Source: Diphasiastrum complanatum (taxonomy: Eukaryota > Streptophyta > Lycopodiopsida > Lycopodiales > Lycopodiaceae). Taken from it: a stretch of 64,000 bases of DNA. The position numbers were made by a program, and so were the translations under genes. This document shows, piece by piece, positions 35,142 to 45,060 of the stretch. The notes under the pieces were generated by a model. It made no database searches, was not told the origin of the DNA, and worked only from the letters and a program-made list of their open reading frames with translations. Positions within the stretch are counted from its first letter, which is position 1; the number at the start of each line of letters is the position of its first letter. The stretch spans positions 59,944,073 through 60,008,072 of the forward strand of contig CM055097.1 of the NCBI GenBank assembly GCA_029204225.1. The letters are read 5' to 3'.

Positions 35142-36035
35142 ATGGCACGTACGAAACAAATAGCAAGGAGGAATCCAAGGGAAACACCGTTATTGCACCA
35201 AGCCGCTTTAGAAGCAATAGAAGCACGGGAATGGGGCTCGAGGAGTAGGAGTAGGAGCAGAAGTAGTAGCATTGAACCTGTGGCGGTGGAAATGGACAGA
35301 ACTCGAGATGAGTAGGCAGCAATGGATGAGCTTGGGGAAGTTCCCATGGATTGTGAGCTGGTACAGGGGCAGGAGCAGGGGCAGGAGCAGGTGGCAATGG
35401 AAGAGCTTAGGTAGCAGCAAGCGGCAGCAACAAATACCTCTGGATGAGCAACATATGGCCAAAGTAGTAGACGATGTCCTGCTGCATGATTTTGGTGTGA
35501 GGTCAGTGCTAGGAAGCCCCTCTCCAACACAGAGCCAACACACGCCACTCAGACTTTTCTGGACAGTGAGGTAGCTACGTCCGGGCTTATTCCCAATGAT
35601 TTCCTTGGGATCTTCGACGATCAAGGTCCTCAGGAACAGGTGTCTCTTGATGGCTTTTCGGTTGGTTCATCAGGAGTCGGAGCAACTTCAGGGGACTCCA
35701 CTCCGACACAATCACTTGGACATGTGCAAGGGCCTGTAATGGGGCCCATGATGTCCTTGCTCGTCAGCTCGGACCAGACACGCCACGCAGAAGCCGTTGG
35801 GGAGGCTTCTCATCAAGTCACACCCACATCACGGCCGATCAAAGAGATCATGGACGAATTCTCCCTTGGGCTCAGAATTACGGACGAGGCTTTTTCGGCT
35901 ATTCAAGAGGTGGCAGAAATGTATCTAACAAATTTGTTTGAAGACTCATTTTTGTGTGTTGTCCATTGTAAGAGACTTACTATACTTCCAAAGGATATGT
36001 TGTTGGCAAAGAGGCTGAGACATGAGAGGAATTAA
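35142..36035 (+). pseudogene. Histone H3-like gene with long inserted linker, decayed
   Basis: The frame starting at the ATG at 35142 begins MARTKQIARRNPRETP, matching the canonical H3 tail (ARTKQTARKS). The same frame at its far end, codons about 231-297, gives a complete divergent H3 histone fold: alpha-1 and L1 (RPIKEIMDEFS, LGLRI), alpha-2 (EAFSAIQEVAEMYLTNLFED, then FLCVVHCKR) and L2/alpha-3 (KRLTILPKDMLLAKRLRHER), as in canonical H3. Between them lie about 200 residues that are not H3: an Arg/Ser-rich patch, Glu/Gln repeats and a Ser/Gly/Pro-rich stretch. In-frame stops near 35313, 35412 and 35442, and a frame change covering about 35440-35540 (where the adjacent frame reads LDEQHMAKVVDDVLLHDFG), show the copy is broken. 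H3 tail position 9 is Arg instead of Lys, position 6 is Ile. A canonical H3 is 135 aa; this would be about 297. CENH3 also has a divergent tail and fold but no such linker. The neighbours suggest that it is carried by a mobile element. Confidence 0.8.
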
Positions 36036-36194
36036 AAACGATGTACTCCAAATTTTGAGATAATAATATCAGATCATTTTTGTCATCCGACTCTCTTGAA
36101 TTATTGTGTGAATTCATTTTATGATGAAATACAGTTTTTTGTGAATGTTTTTGGTTTTCTAAATTTTCTATTAGAGTGTATATCAAATGCTGAT

Positions 36195-36412
36195 TTTCAC
36201 GCAAGGGCGCGGATGGGGGCCGTTTGACTGGGTCCCCCCCCCCCCCCCCCCCCCTTGCATGATTTGCATGCAAGGGCGCGGACAGAGGGCGTTTGACCGA
36301 GTCAAACGGCCCCCCTCCGCGCCCTTGCGTGATTTTCACGCAAGGGCGCGGAGGGAGGCCGTTTGAAATTCAAAATCATGCAAGGGCGCGGAGGGAGGCC
36401 GTTTGAAGTTCA
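36195..36412. repeat. Palindromic GC-rich repeat cluster with C tract
   Basis: A unit of about 30-45 bases, GCAAGGGCGCGGAGGGAGGC followed by CGTTTGA, occurs at about 36201, 36270, 36337 and 36380 in direct orientation, and at about 36300-36325 in inverted orientation. A run of over 20 C residues (36234-36254) lies inside it. It separates the H3-like gene from the 3' end of the minus-strand gene at 36543. Confidence 0.85.
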
Positions 36413-36542
36413 AAATGACACTTTAATGCCCTTAAATTTAGGTGATTGGTAGAAATTTTCATAACCTATCATAATGAATGAAATTTTTGAATGCATGTAG
36501 TCTGAACTGAAAAATATTTTTGAAAAAAAATCACATTTTCCT

Positions 36543-37982
36543 TTAAAATTCTTTTACATTAGCTAGTGCCTCTAATAGTGACTCTAATCTATTTTCTAGT
36601 CCTATTGTTGGCTTCATTAACTCCGATGCTAACTTAGCAGCATCAGCATGCTCCTCATAAGGTCCAACCACTGAGGCCAGAAGTAATTTGGACTCAAACC
36701 TCGGGCAGAAGTCCTGCAAGATAGCGCTCCTTCGTACACAATAGGCCTCTGGTGCAGTCTGTGAAAGTGGAGCATCTGCAAGATGCTTTGATAATGCTTT
36801 GCACTTGACCAGCTCAGTGGGCCCATCAAGACTATACTCATTGCTGAAACAGAAGATATAGTTGTCAGGGAATTGTCCAATGTAATATGCCAGGGATGCA
36901 TCTGGCCTTTGCTCTATTTGGTCCTCACGAGAACCTCCACTTTCCATTGCAAAACTGTCAATTTCCACCGCATACTGCAATACATTATATAAGAATGTTA
37001 TAATTACAATGAACAGCTTCAGAAATGGGAATAAGCATGGACGAGAATATTTGTTGACAAAGAACTTGTCTGAGATCCTTTATCCTCATTCTCACTTTTT
37101 GCAAGGACAATTCCGTGGCCTCTATATAGAATCTCAGTTGTGCAAATCGGTAATTTTCCAAATTGTTTATGCTCAATCTCCGGTGATTGCAGAGTCTTCA
37201 GTTCACACAAAGTTTTTGCCAGAGCTTGCTCAGTAGTATCTGCGTCATTTCCAATCAGCTGTCGAAATGTATTGTCTGGCACTGAGTGGTCAAAGGTGTT
37301 GGTGCCATTTTCCAATTTCAATAATCATGCCAACATCTCATCCTCTCGTAAGCCGAGGATATGTTGCAAGTCATGCAGAAACAAATACTCTTTCCCATTG
37401 ATTATCACTGGGGCAAGGTCACGTATTCGCAGCATGTGATCGAAGTCGTCTACGTCCTCCGGTGGGGCAGATGTTGATGCAACTGAAGCCATCTGCCGTG
37501 CAAGCTCTGCTTCCTTCACGGGTGTTAATTTCTCTTTTGCTTCTTGCTTTTCCATTTCGCTAACGTTCACGCTAGGATCATCTTTGTCTTCAGCGGTATT
37601 TGTAGGAGATTCATTCAACAAAAAAATTCACACTAATTTCACCTGACAAGAACTTGTTTCCTACACTTTTGAGATTAAAATCTACTTGTTGAACGCGCGT
37701 TAACTCGAAAAAGTACTCGTTCCCCAAGTGGCTAACAAACCTGTTGAGTTGGGCAGCAAAAGCTCTATCTCCTTTCCATATATATGTTAGCAAATTATAT
37801 GGAATCCAAGAAATATCGTAGCCAGGTATTCTTACCGAGTAAGGCATCAAGTTCTCTTCTATATACTCACTTACATACCTGAAATCATCACTATTCGCAT
37901 GTAGAGTTGCTAGGGTATCTATCCTGGCAGTGAACATAACATAGATGTGATCTATTTGATCAGCAAATGTTGTGTCGGCCAA
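36543..37982 (-). pseudogene. Unrecognised spliced gene (copy M2), paralogue of 39667-41008
   Basis: Open stretches on the minus strand are 37982-37611, 37621-37325, 37321-37019 and, after a clear TATTGCAG acceptor at 36975, 36974-36543. Protein-like blocks include YVSEYIEENLMPYSVRIPGY, a Lys/Glu-rich linker, VIINGKEYLFLHDLQHILGL followed by REDEML, and YAVEIDSFAMESGG followed by ASLAYYIGQFPDNYIFCF. The block ending REDEML matches VYYINNDVYFTTADLCKFF with HEDEF in the gene at 39667-41008, and the block after the acceptor matches the same place in that gene. The two genes are therefore diverged paralogues with a shared intron position. The frame breaks show that this copy is decayed or has unrecognised introns. 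The xYLFLHDLxxxLG pattern is loosely like KilA-N/BRO-type domains, but I do not assign that family. Confidence 0.5.
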
Positions 37983-37984
37983 TA

Positions 37985-39357
37985 GATTACTTGCTGAGAT
38001 ACATTGTCACATTCTATGATATAACCTATGAAAAGGTGAATGGCAAAATAATCATAGTACTTAAGTTAGATGAGTCAGAAATTGTGAAAGGGCTAAAGAT
38101 GGAGAGGGTTAGTATAACTCTCATGAATGTTGCTCTATCACAAACAGAGAACCAAGAAGATTTCAGATTCAATGTCCAGTCAGAAAATGATATATGGTGG
38201 TTGGCAGCGTTTCAAGTAACTAGCCTCATTATTACAATACATTCATTGAATAGTATTAATACATTGTAAACTAAGTCTGATTAATTCTTTGGACAGGTGC
38301 TAAAAGAGGATCATGATATACTATCATGGATATTCTCAAGGACATCTTATCCTAGGATCATCAAGGACCATATGGATGGAGGACTTCTCAATGTTCCAGG
38401 AGTTGGAAACTTCAATGTTGAATGGCACTTAGCAGGTGATTTGAAAACATTGAAATGTATGTATAATGTCTCTCACGGTGCTTCATCAAAACGCCCTTGT
38501 TTGTACTGCATGAAAATGGTAAAAGATGTAACTAGGAGTACATGAACTACTAGAGAATATATAGATCCAAACTGGAAGCCTGTGCTGCCTATCCCCTTAA
38601 AAAATGTGCATGTTTGCACTCTTCATGCAGAAGTTAGATTAATAGAAAAGATCTTCATATAGTTTTTGCTTGGAATACTAAGCCAGCATCATTAGCAAAG
38701 GAAGCTATCTCTCGATTAGAAGATGTTGTATCAAAAGCAGGACTCCATAAAGGACATGTCAAAATTCAAGAAGATGAAAAGCTTTCAGGAAAGAATGGGA
38801 ACATGCCAACTAAGCCAAGCATAGGAGGAGCAAAAGCACGTCGTTTCCTATCAAATCATACTGGTAAGGCTTCTAATATTCAACACTCAGTCTGGACAGA
38901 TATTATTGTTGCCACTCAGGACTTCGAGAAAGATGGCAAAACCAGAGTACTAAAAGTTGATGTATGGAAAAAGCTTGATAGTATGATTGCTATTTTAAGA
39001 AAAGAAAAATACTCTAATATTGATAAGAAAGCTATCCAAAGGAATTTTCATATATATTTAGATCCAAACATAAGACTAACATTATGATTTTGACATATGC
39101 AGCACATACTAAGAGATCATACAACATTTTTTGCAAATACATATGGAAGCTTGAGTGTATGGTCATCACAAGGGATGGAGAAGTCACACTGGCAAGCACG
39201 AGCAGCATTTCATCAAAATACACAACATGGAGGAACCCATAAAAAACGAAACTACATTTGTCAATTGTTTCAGTGGTTTTACCATAGAGTTCAGATTCAA
39301 CATATAACAAAGTCCACACAATACAACAAGTTTAGAAAAGCATGCAAGTTTATATAG
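37985..39357 (+). pseudogene. Transposase-like gene, RNase H-fold type, decayed
   Basis: Exon 1 (to 38215) reads KIIIVLKLDESEIVKGLKME and RVSITLMN, a plausible first catalytic Asp (codon 38069-38071). An 81-base intron (GTAACT...GGACAG, 38216-38296) keeps phase and leads to VLKEDHDILSWIF, then EWHLAGDLKTLKCMYNVSHG, ASSKRPCLYC and LKNVHVCTLHAEVRLIEKI. After a frameshift near 38660 the frame continues (38700-39087: GGAKARRFLSN) and then to GSLSVWSSQGMEKSHW, where the Glu codon (39178-39180) is a good candidate for the catalytic Glu. The order D ... zinc-like CxxC ... LHxxxR ... W/QGxE with a basic helix resembles RAG1/Transib and related eukaryotic transposases carrying an insertion domain. In-frame stops near 38543 and 38658 make this copy inactive. 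It lies between the two paralogous minus-strand genes. The superfamily is not assigned. Confidence 0.5.
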
Positions 39358-39666
39358 GAAGAGAAAATTAGATGATTGCTGAGTAGAACATTGTCATCAA
39401 ATCATGACATGTTGAGAATTGCTTTGCAAATTCATTAAACAAGAGAGGAGAAATACTCAATGTAAATGTATTGATTGTATTATACCAAAATACAAAGTGT
39501 CAACTATTCATCATCAGATCTTGTATCAGATTCTATGGCAGTATTGTCATGAAGAAATTCTCTACTAGCATATGCATCTAATAGATGTGCATTATCCTTA
39601 TTTCCACTAAGCTCAATATAAGTGGAATACAATGAATAATGGGAGATCCTTAAAGGAACATTCCCA

Positions 39667-41008
39667 TCAGTTCAGCCTAAAATGTTCAAAACATAAATTG
39701 ACAAAAATGATCTTATTTGGCTTAACAAATTTATGTCCTCCTAGGTAAAATGATAAAGCTTTAACTGCCATTATAAGACTCTCCCCGACTGGGCTCAGCT
39801 TGGAATGAGCAATACAAATCTCATTCTTCAGGAAATGCCTAAGATAGTGGCCCAGTCCACTGTCCCTCTGGAATGAGAATGTGTGTTGTCTGAAACCACC
39901 TCGTCTCACAGCAAAATCATCTACTATGAGAGCATCCTGCAATAGGAATTATGTTAGCAAAAACACATTCGGTGATTGAAAACATTCTAATGCAAGGAAG
40001 TTTAAACACTTACACATTCTTCATCATCAACAGCAACCAAATCAGGATGATCAATATATTGACCACGTACTGAAGTGGAATCATCAGTGAAATGCATTAA
40101 TGATGGATGAGGGAAGCCCATCTGGGATTGAAATGCCGTGAATTCTTCATCGGATGGTCTGCCTCGCCCATCCTCAGCTATATTTGATAAAGTCTTAGTT
40201 AGGCATTCTTCACCGGTCATAAGTCCCTCCTCATCATCAAAATCAATACCATCAACAAAGTCATCTGTTTCAAAATCTACAATGTCGGAGAATTTGTGCC
40301 GGATAATAAACATAGAAACTCGTCTTCATGATAGTCAAAAAATTTACATAAATCAGCAGTAGTAAAATATACATCGTTATTAATATAATACACAGACAAA
40401 TTGAAAAGACATTTCGACTCCTTTATAGGGTTGGATTCATCATCAGATGTATTTTGGCCAATAAAAGAATCTCGGAGAACATCAGTATTTACATCAATAA
40501 AGTCACTTTCTTTATAAGGAGTGTCGATAAGAAAGTGACTGATATCCTTAATAGCTGACTGAACAGAGGATGATGCAAAAGGAGGGTTTGCAACAAAAAC
40601 TTCCTCATCATCTGGGATTTGAACTAACAAGAAAAGTACGAAACCACTATGATATTCAACCAATCGACATTTCTTGTTGCAATACGGACACATTGAACTA
40701 CTTTTGAAAAGATCAAACAATTTGGTGAACATTCTATCCAGTCTATGTCTGAAAGCTGGGAAGAAATGAACAAGATCAGTATAATGCATGTACTGGAGTG
40801 GACCTATGGAGAAAATAGACTTACTAAGTATATCTTTGAATCTAACATAATGTTCATAAAATACGTCAGAATTTGGTTGTGCAGTCCTGAAAACATGTAG
40901 ATATAGCCTGAATAGACTGTGGAAGTAGTCTAGATTTTCAGTATTCCCAAATTCACTAAGAAATGAACTCTAGCGTGAATCTCGTGAGGACCCTGAGGAA
41001 GAGGCCAT
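39667..41008 (-). pseudogene. Unrecognised spliced gene (copy M1)
   Basis: The best start is ATG at 41008 (ASSSGSSRDSR follows); one TAG stands at codon 13 and then the frame is open to 40277. Blocks: LDYFHSLFRLYLHVFRTAQ, a CPYCNKKC zinc-ribbon-like pair near 40690, an acidic/Ser-rich region, VYYINNDVYFTTADLCKFFD with HEDEF. After a frameshift near 40310 an acidic segment (40313-40014) ends in DDEEC at a perfect GTAAGT donor. A 77-base intron (40013-39937) ends in TATTGCAG, and the next exon reads DALIVDDFAVRRGG and FQRDSGLGHYLRHFL, to a stop at 39667. Gene M2 has the same intron position and matching exon starts. The product could be a DNA-binding protein of the same mobile element as the transposase. 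Function unknown. Confidence 0.5.
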
Positions 41009-41966
41009 GGCAGTAACGTGAATATTGCACTTGTGCGCGAGGGAGAATTGAAACAAAACTAATAATAAGATGGCGCAAAAGAGGGATATGTACGACAGAC
41101 AGATACCAAATATCACACATGTGCGCAAGTAGGCATCGTTGCAAGCAAACGAACAAGAATGCACGCACACAAGAGCGATATGCCACGAATTTCGAGAACG
41201 GAAAAGGTAAAAAATTAATCGGTTTTCGTGCCACTAAATTTTTGCACTATACTATATACGATCAATCCAATCTCCATGCTTGTATGCTTGATTCAAATTT
41301 GGAAATGCCGCTCATTTTTCATTCCAATAGGTAATTGGCGCTCATATTTCCATTCTCGTGGACGCGCTTCCCAGGAAGTTGGGAGATGGAGTACAAGCAA
41401 AAAGAAAGAGAAACAAATTATTATCTTACAATCTCCAAAGTTCAAGCCATAAGGCTTGAAAATTTGGCTTTCAACTTCTTAGCTATGTTTATTTAAACAT
41501 AGTTTGTAAGCTACGAATCTTGAAAGTGAACTTAGTGTGGTTAGAAGAATAAAACCCTCTTGGTATACTTCCTTAGACGTACCTCTCTCTTCCCCCCTCT
41601 CTGTACCTGCAGATCTCCTAAGCTAGGAGAGGGGCTGTGCTAGTACGTAGAAGATGGAAGGGAGAGAATAGATTGAGGTAAGTTTGTTAAATCTTTGGGG
41701 TCCATGGGCCATGTGGCATGAGGTGGACCCACATGGCTAGAAAGGCCTAGAAGGGACAAATGGGGCCTTTCTTGGGCCCCAACTATCCTTTTTGGATGAG
41801 GGTGGAGAGGAGCTTTGGGGAGGGGGTAAAAGAGGTACGTTCATTACCTTTCCCTCATTCTCCCAATTTGTTGTAGAGTCTTATTGCTCTCAAGTTGGTT
41901 ATTTCTTGAGGCCTTGTGCACTAGTTTTTTCCTTTTTGCGGTTTTTACACCGTAGCTCTCCGTTTT
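41009..41966. other. Intergenic stretch
   Basis: No gene that I can support. Probably includes the upstream region of the minus-strand gene starting at 41008. Confidence 0.4.
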
Positions 41967-42080
41967 CCAATTACTCCTTTATCTATGGACACCCCTATGG
42001 ATGAGACTAGAGCTCCAAGTTTTTTGCCAATTACTCCTTTATCTATGGACACCCCTATGGATGAGACTAGAGCTCCAAGT
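41967..42080. repeat. Tandem duplication, 60-bp period
   Basis: A 54-base block starting CCAATTACTCCTTTATCTAT is present at 41967 and again at 42027 without change. Each copy contains an ATG, with a frame reading MDTPMDETRAPS. Confidence 0.95.
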
Positions 42081-42094
42081 CCCATCAGACTGAT

Positions 42095-42397
42095 ATGGAG
42101 AATATGACACATGCCATTAATTTGTTACAACAACGAATTGTGGACATGCGTTCAAAGCATGAATGGGCGGAGGCTGAGATTCGGGCTATGTCCCGGTCTC
42201 GACAAGCTCTCCTAAACCCAATGTTTACTCCGGAATTTTTTACTAGAGAGAAGAAGGACAGACACCAAGATGTGGTGATAGCCTGGTTAGATCGATGGAC
42301 TGATATCGGATGGGCGCGTGGGAATCTGGAACAAGTATATCACGATTGGGTCGGGCGCACTAAACTGATATTGTCTGTTGTTAAAAAAAAATGGTAA
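42095..42397 (+). CDS. Hypothetical protein fragment ending in a foldback repeat
   Basis: A 100-codon frame with a helical, coiled-coil-like start (MENMTHAINLLQQRI, then KHEWAEAEIRAM) and a Trp-rich end (VVIAWLDRWTDIGWARGN, HDWVGRTKLI). Its last third lies inside the left arm of a long inverted repeat, so the natural 3' end is lost or replaced. A frame just upstream, after the 60-bp duplication, may have been its N-terminus, with a frameshift between. It resembles the gag-like first ORFs of some plant gypsy elements only in general style; I do not assign it. Confidence 0.35.
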   Translation: MENMTHAINLLQQRIVDMRSKHEWAEAEIRAMSRSRQALLNPMFTPEFFTREKKDRHQDVVIAWLDRWTDIGWARGNLEQVYHDWVGRTKLILSVVKKKW

Positions 42398-43078
42398 CTT
42401 TTGAAAGACAGCTCGGATTCAGACGAATACAATGCCATTAGAAAGCCCTCGACGAGAGCTTTTCAACACCCAACATGACCCAGTTCCGAGCTACGGTTAA
42501 AGAGATATTCTCAGTCAAAGTTTTGGGTGGTCAATAGTCAATGATCAACCTAATATCGGATCGGCATGCGGTTGACCAGTTTGACCCGGTCAGACCCTAA
42601 GGACACTCGCCGATTCAATATTAGGGTTTCCAATTTTCTATTTTTTATTTTTTTCTGGAAAGAGCTCGACGAGAGCTTCGCAACGACACCAGAATGACCT
42701 AATTCCAAGCTACGGTTCAAAAGTTATAGGCAGTCCAAAAAAAATAAAAAATTGAAAACCCTAATATCGGATCGGTGCACGCCCTGTTTGACAGGGTCAA
42801 ACTGGTCAACCATGCGCCGATCCGATATTAGGTTGATTGTTGATTGTTGACCGCCAAACTTTGATTGAGAATATCTCTTTAACCGTAGCTTGGAACTGAA
42901 TCAAGTTGGGTGCTGTTGAAAAGCTCTCATCGAGGGCTTTCTAATGGCGTTGAAATCATCTCAATCCAAGCTATCTTTCAACAGTTATCATTTTTAAATA
43001 TTGGTTCAGAGTGCCCGACCCAATCGTGATATTCCTTTTTCGGACTCCCGCGCGCCCATTCGATATCGCCTAGTTTCC
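42296..43078. mobile_element. Long inverted-repeat (foldback) element F1
   Basis: Arms of about 300 bases face each other around a short centre near 42630-42740. Inner-arm landmarks: left AACTTTTGAAAGACAGCTCG, GAAAGCCCTCGACGAGAGCT; right AGCTCTCATCGAGGGCTTTC and the reverse complement of the former. An outer segment (42296-42394, CACGATTGGGTCGGGCGCAC) is also inverted on the right (about 42990-43078) although it is absent from element F2. No ORF is encoded across it, so it is non-autonomous. Target-site duplications were not found. Confidence 0.75.
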
Positions 43079-43172
43079 GACTTTTCTGTCTGATATCGAT
43101 TCGGCGCACCCGACCTACATTCTACAGCTGCTGACTTTCTACGTACGCGTTGATTCGATATTGGGTCCGTGA

Positions 43173-43310
43173 ATGGCTCGCACGAAGCAAAGCACAGAGG
43201 TGTCCCAATGCAAGGAGGCCACCACGGAAATCCACCACCACCTCGTCCTCCACCACGGCCTCCTAGGACAAGGGGCACGCCATGTGACCCGCCATGGCTG
43301 AAAGATATCC
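43173..43310 (+). pseudogene. Short ORF start MARTKQ, possible gag or H3-tail-like
   Basis: ATG at 43173 reads MARTKQSTE; in the adjacent frame the sequence continues as GVPMQGGHHGN, a Pro/Arg-rich run and CDPPWLKDIRM. Many plant gypsy gag proteins start with similar short basic sequences, and no histone fold follows, so I prefer a gag remnant. The similarity of its first six residues to the H3 tail is noted because of the H3-like gene 8 kb away. Confidence 0.25.
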
Positions 43311-43973
43311 GAATGATCTGTGCGTGTGCTGATATTCAGGCGTGAAATTCAAACGTAAAGTTTTCTTTATTGTCATGTTTGTGCTTATGTAGAGCGGAGC
43401 TTCAGAAATGATTGCCCTCATAAGTTTTCGTGAACGTATCGTATCTCTAGGTATGGAATTCGGTGGCCATTATTCTTTATTGATAGACCATTCATTACTT
43501 TTAGGCGCAGGTACCATGTTGTAATATTATTATTGGTGGACGTTTACAACCCTGGATTATATGACAAATGTATGGCTGTTATTACAAGCACACTTAACTA
43601 ATTAATGCCTGAAGTTAGAGCTAGTTTTAACCACAATAGTTAGAATGCGGACAGTACCAAAAACTCAAAAAACGGCAACCAAACAGTACTGGTTTTCATT
43701 CTCTCTCTACCTTACCTCTCTCTAAAGTCAAATTTCTTAAAGGGATTTTGAGCCCAAATTTTTCCTAATGTCAGCTTTTTAATTGGTAAGTCCTCTTTGT
43801 TTCCACTGCTCTGTCCTTCCTTTGCTTTGTAATCTGAGACACGTTTTTTCTTCCATGTTTCTGAACCGGAAATGATTTTGGATTATTCAAATTAAAAGAG
43901 CCCGTCCTTTTGTTTGAGTTCTGGAAGTATTTGTCTTGGAGGGTAGAAAAACTGGAATGTTTTAAGAGGCTTT
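43311..43973. other. Intergenic stretch
   Basis: No gene or repeat that I can support. Confidence 0.4.
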
Positions 43974-45060
43974 CTATCTCTCGGATATTCTTGCATCTCC
44001 TAAAGGTGCAAGTACTTTGGCAGAGGAGTCCTTAGCCAGTTCAATAGAGGCATCAATCATGTATTGGCGGATAAAGAGAAAAGTGATATGAGATTTTACC
44101 ACATCCCTAGCAGGTTTATTTAGCCACATGAAGAAGGCGTTTATTTGATTATGGAGGGAAGCACCAGGAAAAAACTTGGCAAGGTTATTCATAATGAACC
44201 AGATAGCATGATCAGACCAGATGATGGAAGAATTGTTTTTACATTTTTCACCACATCTACATTTGAAAAAGGGTCTTTTCCAGTTCCAGATTTTGGCTTG
44301 GTATATGTTCATTCTATTGAAGCCAGTCTCAAAGTGACCTCTGGTCCTGGCCCAGTCTTGCTCAGAGGGGCAACGAGAGGGTTCAAATTTGTTCATGCGG
44401 ATAATGGTATCAAAAGAAACAGGGGTCTTGAGTGAAGGATTTTTGTGCAAAGCGGCCAATTTGCAGACTTGTATTTTTTTTTTCTGTCAAATGAATCATC
44501 AGAATCCAAAGGTCAATAGGTATCGATGCGAGGAAATTAACAGAAGGGAGACTCCAGAGCTTGTAAGAAGTGAGAGTAGATTTAAACTCAATGATTCTAG
44601 TAGGAACAAAAGGGAGTTGGCAGTTTCTGGATTGACAGAAATCAAAAGAGAAAAGGTCACCAATATCGCAAATGACTTGAGAAAAGATCTCAAGCTGCGA
44701 GGCACTGTCTTTATCGAGGTCTTCAGTATAAACAAACACTTTTCTGACGTGTGAATTGCAAAACTTTTCTTCCTCTTCAAACTTTTCAGCAAAATCATTA
44801 AGACAACTATAAAGTTTTTCCATAAGGCTTAACAGTTGTTTCTTCTTAACAAACTCAAGATAAATCTTTACCCAATCAATGGTCTCTAGCAAATCAATCA
44901 GACAAAGAATCTTATCCTCAGGTCCAGCAGAAGCACAAGTAGCCCTATCAATGTTAATAATAAAATTATGTAACTCAACGACCTTCTTCATACATCAAAT
45001 AATAGTCTGAACAAAAAGGTCAGGAGGAGGTAGGGGCTCCCCATAACCCAAAGCTGCAGC
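43974..45060 (-). pseudogene. Unrecognised gene, repeat-family member with A-run frameshift
   Basis: On the minus strand a frame from about 45060 (ALGYGEPLPPPDLFVQ, one stop near 44998, then MKKVVELHNFIINIDRATC) runs to a run of ten A residues at about 44476-44485. There the frame changes and continues (43974-44459) as LAALHKNPSLKTPVSFD, RCPSEQDWARTRGHFETGFN, WNWKRPFFKCRCGEKC, SDHAIWFIMNNLAKFFPG and FMWLNKPARDVVKSHITF. Together about 350 residues with good protein composition. A Cys cluster (KCRCGEKC) may bind a metal. Several decayed copies of the SDHAIWFI segment lie at 29.2-31.3 kb, so this is a repeated family, either a gene family or part of a mobile element. I do not recognise it. Confidence 0.5.

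Noticed and set aside
35142-36035. CENH3 (centromeric H3) gene
   Set aside because: CENH3 has a divergent tail directly joined to the fold with a longer loop 1. Here the tail is canonical-like, the linker is about 200 residues and the gene is decayed in a repeat context.
33861-41008. Integrated giant-virus segment
   Set aside because: Viral histones and KilA-N-like domains made this tempting, but the genes have spliceosomal introns with conserved positions and a transposase-like neighbour; no viral hallmark gene is visible.
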